DNA of 64,000 nucleotides from Pseudovibrio sp947494035 (GTDB lineage: Bacteria; Pseudomonadota; Alphaproteobacteria; Rhizobiales; Stappiaceae). The position numbers were made by a program, and so were the translations under genes. Below, in pieces: positions 42,042 through 51,499 of this stretch; position 1 is the stretch's first letter; every line of letters begins with the position of its first letter. The stretch is from positions 1 through 64,000 of the forward strand of contig CANLTN010000016.1 in the NCBI GenBank assembly GCA_947494035.1, in the 5' to 3' direction. The notes beneath the pieces are model-generated. The model was not told the origin of the DNA and made no database searches. It saw only the letters and a program-made list of their open reading frames with translations.

Positions 42042-43183
42042 GCACCGCACCGGGCAATCAAGAAATCTGGCTTTGTCCAGACCAGCTGTTTGACGGCCAG
42101 AACCTGCTGACCAGCACCGCCGTTCATGTGGTGAACGGTACATGCGCAGGCCTGTCATCCACCGGAGACTTGCCCGCTGGTGCAACGGTCAAAAAGCTGT
42201 CAGGCCTGATCACTCCGGGTTTCTTTGATATTCAGGTCAATGGCGGCGGCGGCGTGCTCTACAACACCACCCCAACACCGGAAGGCTTGGCAAACATCGC
42301 GTACGCCCACCGCCAGTTCGGCACCACGGCCTTGCTGCCAACGGTCATCACCGATGCTCAGCAGGTACTGGACGACGCTGTCGAGGCCATGAAGGATGCT
42401 TACGGCTCCCACGGCATCAAAGGCATCCACATCGAAGGCCCGCACATCAGCGTGGAGCGTAAAGGCACCCACGACGCCAGCTGGGTCCGCCCCTTTGATG
42501 CCCGCACCTTGAAGCTGATCCGCGATCTGCGCGACCGCAACATTCCGGTGCTTATCACCGTGGCACCGGAAGGTGTTGCTAAAGGGGATATTACCACTCT
42601 GGTGGAAATGGGAGCCGTTGTCTCCATCGGCCACACCAATGCAGGTGTCGCGGAGATCAAACCGGCTCTGGAAGAGGGCGCGACCCTCTTCACCCACCTG
42701 TTCAACGGCATGTCCCAGATGGTCAACCGCGAACCGGGAGCAGTCGGAACAGCCATCAACAGCACCGCCTATTGCTCGCTGATTGCAGACGGACACCACG
42801 TGGCCGACGATATGCTGCGCCTCGCCATCCGCGCACGTCCTGTCCAAGACCGCATGATTATCATCAGCGACGCCATGCCAACCGTTGGCGGGCCGGATCA
42901 TTTCGATCTTTACGGACATCAGATTTATCTGAAAGACGGCAAGCTCATCAACAACGCCGGGTCTCTGGCAGGGGCCCACACCACTATGTGGGAATCCGTT
43001 GCACGCATGATCAATCAGCTTGAAGTCCCGACACAAGACGTGCTGCGTATGGCTGTTTCCAACCCAGCTGCATTGATGAGCCTCACCCCGTCCGTCGCCA
43101 CTCTGCAATCCGCAGATCTCTCAGATCTGCTGCTGATCTCGCCAGACACCAACTCCGTCTCGTTACTCTCGCAAATGCTATAG
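42038..43183 (+). CDS. nagA: N-acetylglucosamine/galactosamine-6-phosphate deacetylase
   Basis: 381-aa amidohydrolase. Motifs: TPGFFDIQVNGGGGV, metal ligand Glu in IKGIHIEGPHIS (about 132), His in SIGHTNAGVAEIKPALEEG, HLFNGMSQ, and catalytic Asp in IISDAMPTVGG. It removes the acetyl group from GlcNAc6P or GalNAc6P (AgaA in the latter case). Four-base overlap with the GatZ/KbaZ gene. Last gene of the operon; the next genes are convergent. Confidence 0.93.
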   Translation: MSTAPGNQEIWLCPDQLFDGQNLLTSTAVHVVNGTCAGLSSTGDLPAGATVKKLSGLITPGFFDIQVNGGGGVLYNTTPTPEGLANIAYAHRQFGTTALLPTVITDAQQVLDDAVEAMKDAYGSHGIKGIHIEGPHISVERKGTHDASWVRPFDARTLKLIRDLRDRNIPVLITVAPEGVAKGDITTLVEMGAVVSIGHTNAGVAEIKPALEEGATLFTHLFNGMSQMVNREPGAVGTAINSTAYCSLIADGHHVADDMLRLAIRARPVQDRMIIISDAMPTVGGPDHFDLYGHQIYLKDGKLINNAGSLAGAHTTMWESVARMINQLEVPTQDVLRMAVSNPAALMSLTPSVATLQSADLSDLLLISPDTNSVSLLSQML

Positions 43184-43207
43184 CAGCTAGGCGCGAAAGC
43201 CTCCGGA

Positions 43208-44521
43208 TTACCGTTCCCGAAACGCCTCTGCTTTTACCTTGAGCAGAGGCTTGGCGATGTAACTTAAAACGCTCTTCTCTCCGGTCAGAATATCAATGCT
43301 GGCCGTCATGCCCGGAGTAATCGGAAGCGGGTGAGCATTCGATCCAAGATGGTTCTGCTTGGTGCGCACGATCACCTTAAAGAAGGCCTCCCCGCGTTCA
43401 TCCTCTGACGTATCCGGGCTGATCCGCTCCAGCACCCCGTCCAATCCACCATAAATGGAATAGTCATAGGCCGTAATCTTTGCGCTCACATTCTGACCGG
43501 GATGAAGGAACGCAACATTCTGCGGCGGTATTTTTGCAGCGATCAGCAAGGTGTCTTCCAGCGGAACAATCTCCACCAGCGGCTCACCCGCCTGAACCAC
43601 GGCGCCAATGGTGCTCACATTGAGCTTGTTGATCACCCCGCGCACCGGCGCCACCAACGCACTGCGATGAACGCGGTCTTCGGCACCGCGCAGGCGCTCA
43701 TCAATGACGGCAAGTTCCGTTTTTGCCGCCGCAAGCTCCGATTGTGCAGTGGTAGCAAAGGCAGTTTTTGTTGAAATGACCCGCTGCATGGCCTCTTGTT
43801 GGGCCGAGTGCGCACTTGCAAGCGTTGCCTCAAGCATTTGCCGTTCCCCATCAATCGTCGTGTGCTGACGCTTGAGCCGTAAATACTCAATCTCAGGCAG
43901 GATACCGCGTTCATAAAGCCGCTGATTGATCTCCAGCTCGCGAGAAATGATGGTGAGGTTGGCCGTGAGCATGCGCGCCTGCGCCTCCAACTGCTTCAGA
44001 TCCTGCTCCTTTTGCGAAAACTGGCTCTGAAGCACAGCAACTTCGGCGTTAAGCTGGTCCTGCCGAGCCCTATAAACCTCCATTTCACGCTGCATAAATG
44101 CTGTAACCTGCGAAGAGGCATATGACTGCTCATGCACAACAAGGTCGACCTGCTGCGCCTCCGCTGTCAGGCGCGCAAGGCGGGCTTGCAGAGCATATTT
44201 CTTCTGCTGTAATTCACCCAGCTGCGAGGCAAAGCCCGTGTTATCCAGCCTTACCAGCACAGCGCCTTGTTCCACGATCTCGCCTTCATAAAACAAAACC
44301 TCAGAGACAATCCCACGCTCTGGAGCCTGCACGATTTGCATCTGTCGTGAGGGGATCACCCGCCCGTCGCCGCGGGTGACTTCCTCCACATGGGCTAGCG
44401 CCGACCAGACGAACAGCAACAGCAAAATGCCCGCACTGGCAAGGATGAGTGCTCTGGAGCGCTTTGGGCTGTGAAACTCCGGCAGCTCAAGTTGTTTGAG
44501 TGGCAGGTGAAGGGCTTTCAT
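43208..44521 (-). CDS. Type I secretion membrane-fusion protein (HlyD family)
   Basis: 437-aa periplasmic adaptor: one N-terminal helix (ALILASAGILLLLFVWSALA, 24-43), a lipoyl/barrel-sandwich region (TRGDGRVIPSRQMQIVQAPERG), a long coiled coil (about 100-270) and a C-terminal beta domain (TPGMTASIDILTGEKSVLSYI). It joins the ABC exporter to a TolC-type outer-membrane channel, which is not in the window. Overlaps the ABC gene by 4 bases. Confidence 0.92.
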   Translation of the reverse strand: MKALHLPLKQLELPEFHSPKRSRALILASAGILLLLFVWSALAHVEEVTRGDGRVIPSRQMQIVQAPERGIVSEVLFYEGEIVEQGAVLVRLDNTGFASQLGELQQKKYALQARLARLTAEAQQVDLVVHEQSYASSQVTAFMQREMEVYRARQDQLNAEVAVLQSQFSQKEQDLKQLEAQARMLTANLTIISRELEINQRLYERGILPEIEYLRLKRQHTTIDGERQMLEATLASAHSAQQEAMQRVISTKTAFATTAQSELAAAKTELAVIDERLRGAEDRVHRSALVAPVRGVINKLNVSTIGAVVQAGEPLVEIVPLEDTLLIAAKIPPQNVAFLHPGQNVSAKITAYDYSIYGGLDGVLERISPDTSEDERGEAFFKVIVRTKQNHLGSNAHPLPITPGMTASIDILTGEKSVLSYIAKPLLKVKAEAFRER

Positions 44522-46737
44522 GCTCTGAGCCTTTCTTCAATCGGAACCTGCTGAGGATGGCGCACTTTCCGATAACTCGGCTGCTGCATGGACTGTTTCA
44601 CGTCTTTCGTTGGGCCGTCCGCGATGATGCGGCCCTGATCCAAAGCAATCAGCCGGTTGGTGAGCTTCAGCAAGGAAGGGCGGTGCGTGCTGATAATGAG
44701 CGTCAGCGCTCCATTGTTATAGCGCTGCAAACCCTGCAAAAGCCGCTGTTCAGAAGCAAGATCCAGCTGGCTGGAAGGTTCATCCAGAAACAGGATTTTT
44801 GGCTTGCGCAACAAAATCCGCGCCAGTGCCACACACTGCCTCTGCCCACCGGAAAGCGCACCGCCGTTCTCACCTACAATCAGGTTAAGACCTGCCGGAT
44901 GCCGGTTAATGAGACGGTCCAGCCCCGTGACATGGCAAACCTCATCAATCTCTTCATTGGAAAGATGCGGCAGGCCCAAACAAAGATTATCCCTCAAGGT
45001 GCCCTGAAACAGTGTATTTTCCTGAGACAGATACCCAATGAAGCCGCGCAGATCTGTCGGGTCAAACTGGCGCGTATCAATCCCGTCAATCAGCACAGCT
45101 CCCTCAGTGGGATAGCGCAACCCGCTCATCAAACGGCCAATCGTTGATTTGCCAGAGCCAACAGACCCCACCAGCCCAACCGTATCTCCCGGCTCAATGG
45201 AGAAGTTGCAGTGGTTTAGGCTGGGCTTTTCACTTAGCGGATAGGTGAAGCTCACATTGTGAAACTGTACTTCCCCCCGGCACTGCCGCAGGTTCGCCGT
45301 TGCTTTCCCCGATTGGCGTTCCGTGGGCTGGCCTAACAAATCCTCAATCTGACGGTAACTGTGCAGCACTTGCCGCAAGCGAACCAGTGCAGCGGCGATG
45401 GAGGAAATGGGCGCGAGCACCCGTGAGGACAACATCATGGCGGCGATAAGTCCGCCCATATTCACCGCACCTGCATCAACCCGGTACACGCCCCAGACAA
45501 TAATCAGCACCGACACGATGCCTTGCACATATCCGGTCCCTACCTGAGCCAGATTGGACCAGTACCGGCTCTGCATCAGCATGTCACTACTGCGATCAAC
45601 CGAGTGTTCCCAGCGAGCCTGCATATGGGCTTCTGCATTCAGAGCGCGGATCGTCTCATGTCCGCCCAGTGTTTCCATCAGAATATTCTGCCGCTTATTC
45701 GCTTCTCGGCTGGAGGCTTGAACCGTACGCTCAAGTGGGAACTGGGCCGCCAGATTAAGCAGGCAGACAATGGGAACCGCGATCAGCGGGATCCAGGCGA
45801 TGGGGCCGACGAGGAAAAACAGGATGCCGATGAAAAGCCCGACAAAGCAGAAGTCGAGCAGGGCAATCAAAGCTGTTGAGCTGAAGAACTCGCGCAGCTT
45901 TTCATACTCATGAATGACACCGGCATACTCTCCTGAGCTCTTGGTTTTGGCGGAAAAATCAATGTTCTGCATCTGAGCGAAGATTTTGGAAGCAAGTCGT
46001 TGATCTACCTGCTTGCCAACACTGTTGAGAATGGAGGACCGTGCCACCTTCAAAACGCAATCGCCAATAAGAGCAACCACAACGCCAACTGTTAGCGCCC
46101 ATAGGGATGCCACGGCAAAATTTGGCAGGATGCGATCATAGACATTCATGATGAAGAGCGGGGAGGCGAGTGCAAGCAGATTGAGAAGCAAGGTCCCTAC
46201 CGCAACACTTCCATAGTCCGGCCAGAACCGGGTGAACTCGGGCCAGAACCAATGCGTGCCTTGCTCATGCACGCGCCCGCTGCCCTCCCGCGCATGAAGT
46301 GGCGAAAACAGGATCGCATAGCCGGAGTAAGCCCGCTGCAGAATATCCAGACTGAGATACTGCGGACGGTCCAGCTCCAGTGGGTCCAGCAGTTTGGCCT
46401 GTCGTGTTGTGCTGTCATAGCCAATGAGCAGGCGAAGGGCTCTGTCATGAAACACCAGCAGGCATGGCACGCTGCCACTTGAGATTTTGCTGAGGGATAT
46501 TTTCTGTTTCTGTGCCTGCAAACCGCAATTCTCGGAGGCTTTTTCAACCTGTGAGAACTGCAATCTCCCATTGATAAGCGGAAGTCCGGCAGTGATCGCT
46601 GTCTTGCTGAGAAAGTTGCCGTGTGCGCGGGAGATGTAAGCGATGCTTTCAACCAGGGCGTCCAGCACCTCATGCATTGGATGGCTACCTTCCTCTGTAG
46701 TGAGGGCATGAGGGCTGGACAAGCGAAAATCACTCAC
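44518..46737 (-). CDS. Type I secretion ABC transporter with C39-like domain
   Basis: 739-aa fused exporter: degenerate C39-like domain (1-150), six-helix transmembrane domain (about 170-440) and ATPase (Walker A GLVGSVGSGKSTIGR, signature LSGGQRQCVALAR, Walker B ILFLDEPSSQLD). The C39 catalytic Cys is absent (SKTAITAGLP in its place), as in RTX/adhesin exporters such as LapB and HlyB that bind but do not cut their cargo. GTG start with GGGAGC six bases upstream. No RTX substrate or TolC gene lies nearby. Confidence 0.93.
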   Translation of the reverse strand: MSDFRLSSPHALTTEEGSHPMHEVLDALVESIAYISRAHGNFLSKTAITAGLPLINGRLQFSQVEKASENCGLQAQKQKISLSKISSGSVPCLLVFHDRALRLLIGYDSTTRQAKLLDPLELDRPQYLSLDILQRAYSGYAILFSPLHAREGSGRVHEQGTHWFWPEFTRFWPDYGSVAVGTLLLNLLALASPLFIMNVYDRILPNFAVASLWALTVGVVVALIGDCVLKVARSSILNSVGKQVDQRLASKIFAQMQNIDFSAKTKSSGEYAGVIHEYEKLREFFSSTALIALLDFCFVGLFIGILFFLVGPIAWIPLIAVPIVCLLNLAAQFPLERTVQASSREANKRQNILMETLGGHETIRALNAEAHMQARWEHSVDRSSDMLMQSRYWSNLAQVGTGYVQGIVSVLIIVWGVYRVDAGAVNMGGLIAAMMLSSRVLAPISSIAAALVRLRQVLHSYRQIEDLLGQPTERQSGKATANLRQCRGEVQFHNVSFTYPLSEKPSLNHCNFSIEPGDTVGLVGSVGSGKSTIGRLMSGLRYPTEGAVLIDGIDTRQFDPTDLRGFIGYLSQENTLFQGTLRDNLCLGLPHLSNEEIDEVCHVTGLDRLINRHPAGLNLIVGENGGALSGGQRQCVALARILLRKPKILFLDEPSSQLDLASEQRLLQGLQRYNNGALTLIISTHRPSLLKLTNRLIALDQGRIIADGPTKDVKQSMQQPSYRKVRHPQQVPIEERLRA

Positions 46738-46807
46738 GGTGCGCTCCCTTGATGGACACTGATAATTTCACGTATCTTGAATTTTGAGGGGCCACACTTT
46801 GGCTGGT

Positions 46808-46885
46808 CTTCTAGCGAGAAACAGAAAGACTAACAGATACAACGCAGTACAAATATCAGTCAGTCTTTCAGTTCTCGCCAAGAAG
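46808..46885. repeat. 78-bp imperfect inverted repeat
   Basis: CTTCTAGCGAGAA...GAAAGACT pairs with AGTCTTTC...TTCTCGCCAAGAAG, giving a stem of roughly 26 pairs with small bulges and a loop of about 25 bases. It lies 70 bp upstream of the secretion operon. There is no U-tract. The remaining 458-bp region holds no convincing gene; only a short DUF1127-like remnant is noted near 47.1 kb. Confidence 0.5.
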
Positions 46886-47195
46886 CTTTGGTGTTCCTGT
46901 AAGGCCTAAGAAAACACCCTAGGGAAATTCTGGCAATCTTGGGAACTTGTACCGTCAAATAAGGGGGCAAAAATAGCAGGAGTATTTTTGTGGGTTGGCT
47001 CGCTGTAAACTCCGCGCCCTTCAGGCCGCAGACAGCAGTATCTCGCGTTTTTCCTGCAAGATATCGGCCTCATGCAGGCGGACCTACTCGAAAGTGTGAG
47101 AGTGCCTGTGTGTACCATAGGGGATAGTGGGATAATTGCACTCGCCGCCGCTTCACCCATGCTTTCTTAGGGGCAAAACGCAGGAATAGCCGTGC

Positions 47196-48113
47196 TCAGG
47201 GTCTGTAAGCCACCAATTGCAACAGCTTAGGCAAGTGCTCTGCTAAAAAGTCGAAGAGCAACTTTATGCGTGGAATTTGGTTGAGAGTATGTGGGGAGGC
47301 CAACCACACCGGCAAAGTGGGCAGGGGGACTTCCAGATCGAGGCCGATAATATCTTTATCTTCCATGCTGATGCCGACCTGGCCAAAACCGATGCCGCAC
47401 CCAGCACGAACCATCTCCCAGTAAGCGACTTGATCGTCACAGCGGATGGAGAAGAAGTCCCGGTCAACCTCAAAACCTGTTTCCTTCATGCCGCGCAAGA
47501 TCAGGTCGGACTGGTCGTACCCGATCCAATCCAGCGCAAACAGCTCCTCTTGCGTCTTCGGCATGCCAACGCGCTCAATAAACGCCCTGCTTGCGAAGAG
47601 GCCAAGCCGCGCCTCTCCAATCTTCTTGGCAACAACATCCAGCTGCGTTGGCCTATACATGCGCACAGCAATATCAGCTTCCTGAAACAGCAGGTTCTGT
47701 GACGCATCCGATGAGACTAGATCAATCTGGATTTCGGGCGTGTCCTTGCGAAAAGCGGCGATCAGCTTCGGCATCACATAAGTGGAGATCGTTTGACTAG
47801 CTGTGACCCGTACTGGTCCGGCAAGCCCATTCTGCTTGCGCTCCTCTGCATGCATGAGAAACTGCGCCGCAGCGGCCTGCATGGCTTTGGCATGGGGCAG
47901 CAGCACCTCACCATCCTGCGTTAGACCAAGCCCGCGCTGATGGCGGTAGAACAATGAAACCCCAAGCTCTGCTTCAATGGCCTTCACTTGCCGCCCTATT
48001 GTGGGCTGGCTCTGGTTCAGCCGCTGCGCCGCCGCCGAAAGGCTTCCCGTCTCCGCAACAGCAACTAAGACACCGATAAGATCCCAAGAAAGATGATGGA
48101 GTACGTTATTCAT
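47196..48113 (-). CDS. LysR-family transcriptional regulator
   Basis: 305-aa LTTR: N-terminal helix-turn-helix (ETGSLSAAAQRLNQSQPTIGRQVKAIEAELGVSLF, about 18-53) and a LysR substrate-binding domain. Its start is 91 bp from the divergent SDR gene, the classic arrangement for a LysR activator and its target. A TGAAT-N12-ATTCA dyad at 48117-48138 is a candidate binding site. Confidence 0.92.
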   Translation of the reverse strand: MNNVLHHLSWDLIGVLVAVAETGSLSAAAQRLNQSQPTIGRQVKAIEAELGVSLFYRHQRGLGLTQDGEVLLPHAKAMQAAAAQFLMHAEERKQNGLAGPVRVTASQTISTYVMPKLIAAFRKDTPEIQIDLVSSDASQNLLFQEADIAVRMYRPTQLDVVAKKIGEARLGLFASRAFIERVGMPKTQEELFALDWIGYDQSDLILRGMKETGFEVDRDFFSIRCDDQVAYWEMVRAGCGIGFGQVGISMEDKDIIGLDLEVPLPTLPVWLASPHTLNQIPRIKLLFDFLAEHLPKLLQLVAYRP

Positions 48114-48116
48114 AAT

Positions 48117-48138
48117 TGAATATCATATCTGCAATTCA
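48117..48138. promoter_or_regulatory. Candidate LysR binding dyad
   Basis: TGAAT and ATTCA arms 12 bases apart, 3 bases upstream of the lysR ATG, of the T-N11-A type. Placement allows autorepression and activation of the divergent gene. Confidence 0.35.
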
Positions 48139-48204
48139 TTCGAATTTACATAGAAAAGAACGGACCTACTATCGGATGTAATTGGTAATGAGCAGGAGAT
48201 GGAT

Positions 48205-49119
48205 ATGAGACCGATAGCTTTGATTTTGGGTGCCTCGGGAAGATTTTCGAAGAACATGACTACGCAGCTGGAAGCTGCAGGCTGGCAAACCCACGCCTTT
48301 GATCGCGCGACCCAGAACATGAAGGAGGCAGCCCAAGGCGTGGATGTGATCGTCAATGGCGCCAATCCGCCCTATCAATTCTGGAGCCGGGATACACTTC
48401 CCTTCACCCACCAAGTGATCGAAGCAGCAAAGCAGACAGGCGCCACTGTTCTCATCCCCGCCAACAACTATTGCTTCGGGCCGGATATGCCCCCGGTTAT
48501 TGGACCGCAGACACCAAAACGGGCAACCAACGAGCTTGGCCTGATCAGAATTGAAATGGAGCGCCTCTATAAGACCTCCGGCGTCCGCACCATCCTGCTC
48601 AGAGCAGGAGATTTCCTCGATATCTCCGCCAGTGGAAACTGGTTTGATCTGATCATGGCGAAAAAGCTGGAGAAGGGAAAACTCGTCTACCCCGGTAAAG
48701 CCGATGTCCCCCACGCATGGGCTTATCTGCCCGATATGGCCCGCGCCGCCGTTCAGCTGCTAGAGATGCGCGAGAAGCTGAACACTTATGAGGACATTTC
48801 CTTTCCCGGTTACACATGGACCGGCAACGAGATGAGCAAAGTCCTCACAAGCCTGACCAGCAAGGAGCTGAGGATCAAGCCGTTCGATTGGTGGATGATG
48901 AAGCTAAGCAAGCCGGTCTGGCCCATGGCAAAACATCTGCTGGAAATGCGCTACCTGTGGGATGTGCCCCACTGGATGGAGCGGACCCGCTTTGATGAGC
49001 TGCTTCCGCACTTTGAAGCAACGCCGGAGAGTGAAGCGCTGGAGCAGGCTATTAGCCATCTGCCAGCCTTGCAGCTGAACACATTGAGACCAACAAACCA
49101 GCGACAAAGAGCAGCGTGA
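48205..49119 (+). CDS. NAD(P)-dependent epimerase/dehydratase-like SDR
   Basis: 304-aa extended/atypical SDR: nucleotide loop ILGASGRFSKNMTTQLEAAG at the N-terminus, the INGANPPY motif, and NNYCFGPDMP in place of the classic YxxxK region. Resembles sugar-nucleotide epimerases/NmrA-like proteins; the substrate is unknown. AGGAG six bases upstream supports ATG 48205 rather than 48199. Divergent from the LysR gene that probably controls it. Confidence 0.82.
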   Translation: MRPIALILGASGRFSKNMTTQLEAAGWQTHAFDRATQNMKEAAQGVDVIVNGANPPYQFWSRDTLPFTHQVIEAAKQTGATVLIPANNYCFGPDMPPVIGPQTPKRATNELGLIRIEMERLYKTSGVRTILLRAGDFLDISASGNWFDLIMAKKLEKGKLVYPGKADVPHAWAYLPDMARAAVQLLEMREKLNTYEDISFPGYTWTGNEMSKVLTSLTSKELRIKPFDWWMMKLSKPVWPMAKHLLEMRYLWDVPHWMERTRFDELLPHFEATPESEALEQAISHLPALQLNTLRPTNQRQRAA

Positions 49120-49223
49120 GAAACCGCTTTCAAAAGTTTGCAGAGGCAAAGCCAACGGGATATAATAGGATAGTCTAACCTGACACTTATACGGCTTTGC
49201 CGCTTGGAATTTTGGAGTGCTCC

Positions 49224-49964
49224 TTGACTTTTAAACTAGGTATTCTGGAAGTCGGCCGACCACCTGAGAACCTGCGCAAGACATTCGGTAACTACCCGTC
49301 CATGTTTGAGGCGTTACTGAAGCCACGCGGAGCCGACTGGCACTACATGTCCTATCCCGTTGTGGATGGTCAGTTGCCCCAAACCGTTCATGACTGTGAT
49401 GGCTGGTTGATCACCGGCTCCAAGTATGGCGTCTATGATGACCTTGACTGGATTGGCCCGCTCAAGAGTTTCTTGAAACAGGCCTATGATGAGCATGTAC
49501 CCATTGTCGGCATCTGCTTCGGACACCAGATCCTTGCAGAAGCGCTGGGCGGCAAAGCCGAAAAATCTGACAAGGGCTGGGGCTGCGGGGTCTTCACCTA
49601 CTATGTCCTTGAAAACCCCAGCTGGGTGCCTCAGGGCCTGACCAGCTTTTCCATTGAAGCCTACCATCAGGATCAGGTGACACGATTACCCGAAGATGGC
49701 GAGGTTATCGCCTCCTCTGACTTCTGTGAGTTTGCAGCAGTTGATTACAAGGGCAGGGCACTCACGCTTCAAGGCCATCCGGAATTCTCCAAGGATTACA
49801 CGGTGGCGCTGTGCAACGAGCGCCGTGGTGACACCTTGCCGGAAGATATTGCCGACCGCGCGATAGCCTCCTCTGATGCGCCCATGCAAATCAGCGAGGT
49901 CGCACATATGATCATAAATTTCATTCAGCAAGCAGCGGTTAGAGAAAAACAAGAGGAACTTTAA
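49224..49964 (+). CDS. Class I glutamine amidotransferase-like protein
   Basis: 246-aa GATase. Catalytic Cys in GICFGHQILAEALGG (about residue 94) and His in LQGHPEFS (about 183) make the Cys-His-Glu triad. The N-terminus MTFKLGILEVGRPPENLRKTFGNYPSMFE marks a stand-alone subgroup often near polyamine genes. TTG 49224 is preceded by GGAG at 7 bases. Followed by a PuuB/OrdL-type oxidase, so it may act like PuuD, hydrolysing a gamma-glutamyl amide; this is inference. Confidence 0.83.
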   Translation: MTFKLGILEVGRPPENLRKTFGNYPSMFEALLKPRGADWHYMSYPVVDGQLPQTVHDCDGWLITGSKYGVYDDLDWIGPLKSFLKQAYDEHVPIVGICFGHQILAEALGGKAEKSDKGWGCGVFTYYVLENPSWVPQGLTSFSIEAYHQDQVTRLPEDGEVIASSDFCEFAAVDYKGRALTLQGHPEFSKDYTVALCNERRGDTLPEDIADRAIASSDAPMQISEVAHMIINFIQQAAVREKQEEL

Positions 49965-50024
49965 ACCCCGCTTGGGTTTACCTCTAAGGCTCGGGGCAGG
50001 ATCCCGAGCCCATCAGGATTTTAT

Positions 50025-51338
50025 ATGGCTATTTCGCAAGGCTTTTTGCACGCCAACGACAAGGCAGGCCAATACCCTGCCTCCTATTACGCAGCAACCG
50101 CTAACAAGCAGCTCTCCTTTCCCACACTGGAAGGGGAGCACAGCTGCGATGTGTGCGTGATTGGGGCTGGCTATGCGGGCTTGTCGTCTGCCCTGCATCT
50201 GGCAGAGCGTGGTTATAAAGTCCATGTGCTGGAAGCGCACCGTGTGGGCTGGGGCGCATCCGGTCGCAACGGTGGCCAGCTTGGCAGTGGCCAGCGGAAA
50301 GATCAGGACGAACTGGAAAGCCTTGTTGGCTTGGAACGCGCCAGAGACCTCTGGGACCTTGCAGAGGCCGCCAAGTCTCTTGTGAAGGATCTCATCGCCA
50401 AACACCAGATTGAATGCGACCTGAAACCGGGTGTGCTTCATGCAGATCATAAACCAAGCTATGTCAGCCACAGCAAGGCCTACGCAAAAAAGCTCGCAAG
50501 CGACTACGGCTATGAGCAAATCCGCTTTGTCGATAAAGCCGAAATTCGCGAGATGCTTGGCACGACCGCCTATCATGGCGGAACACTGGATATGGGAGCC
50601 GCCCACCTGCATCCACTCAACTATGCGCTGGGTCTGGCGCAGGCTTGCCAGCAAGCGGGCGTGCAGATCTTCGAGAATTCAGAGGTGCTTGAGACCCACA
50701 AAGGCGAACCAGCTAAACTGAAGCTCGCCAACGGGCAGGTCACGGCCCGTTACGTGGTCTTTGCTTGCAACGGCTACATTGACAGCCTTGATACCCGCGT
50801 TGCGGCGCGGGTCATGCCCATCAACAACTACATCATCGCCACGCAGCCATTGGGGGAAGATCTGGCAAAGTCTCTCATTGCCAATGATGTGGCCGTGGCA
50901 GATTCAAAGTTTGTGATCAACTACTACCGCCTGTCCGCAGACAATCGCCTCTTGTTTGGCGGCGGGGAGAGTTACAGCTTCCAGTTCCCGCAGGACATCA
51001 AAGCCTTTGTGCGTAAACCCATGCTGCAGATCTACCCGCAGCTTAAGGACATACCCATCGACTACGGCTGGGGCGGAACGCTGGGCATCACGCTCAACCG
51101 CATGCCGTACTTTGCACGGCTTGCGCCCAACATGCTCAACGCCAGCGGGTTCTCCGGCCATGGTGTCGCCATGGCGACACTTGCCGGTCAGCTTATGGCA
51201 GAGACCATCGACGGACAGGCCAGCCGGTTTGATGTGATGGAAAAAGTCCCCACACACCTGTTCCCCGGTGGCCGCCACCTGCGCTGGCCTTTGATGGTGC
51301 TCGGCATGCTCTATTACAGCCTGCGCGACAGGCTCTGA
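50025..51338 (+). CDS. FAD-dependent oxidoreductase, PuuB/OrdL type
   Basis: 437-aa DAO-family flavoprotein. The FAD motif VIGAGYAGLSSALHLAERGYKVHVLEA (about 46-72) and GWGASGRNGGQLGSGQR match gamma-glutamylputrescine oxidase and its relatives. The N-terminal SYYAATAN segment is typical of that group. With the upstream amidotransferase it suggests gamma-glutamylated polyamine breakdown; the ligase PuuA and dehydrogenase PuuC are not in the window. Glycine/sarcosine oxidase-like activity is the alternative. Confidence 0.85.
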   Translation: MAISQGFLHANDKAGQYPASYYAATANKQLSFPTLEGEHSCDVCVIGAGYAGLSSALHLAERGYKVHVLEAHRVGWGASGRNGGQLGSGQRKDQDELESLVGLERARDLWDLAEAAKSLVKDLIAKHQIECDLKPGVLHADHKPSYVSHSKAYAKKLASDYGYEQIRFVDKAEIREMLGTTAYHGGTLDMGAAHLHPLNYALGLAQACQQAGVQIFENSEVLETHKGEPAKLKLANGQVTARYVVFACNGYIDSLDTRVAARVMPINNYIIATQPLGEDLAKSLIANDVAVADSKFVINYYRLSADNRLLFGGGESYSFQFPQDIKAFVRKPMLQIYPQLKDIPIDYGWGGTLGITLNRMPYFARLAPNMLNASGFSGHGVAMATLAGQLMAETIDGQASRFDVMEKVPTHLFPGGRHLRWPLMVLGMLYYSLRDRL

Positions 51339-51499
51339 TCGAGCCCATTCAAGACACCTCTGCACCAGTTTAAACCCTGCCAGTCTTCAACTGTGAATGG
51401 TACACACCGCACCAAAAGTCCCATTGGGTATTTCACAGTTATTTTATATTATCCGAAAACTCTATATAAAGGCGCTGGCGCACATGTTGTACAGCGCAA

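Noticed and set aside
43208..46737. Bacteriocin exporter with active C39 peptidase
   Set aside because: The catalytic Cys of the C39 domain is missing and no double-glycine leader peptide gene is nearby.
46906..47160. 84-codon reverse frame between the secretion ABC gene and lysR
   Set aside because: No RBS and no recognisable pattern; the region is more likely non-coding or decayed.
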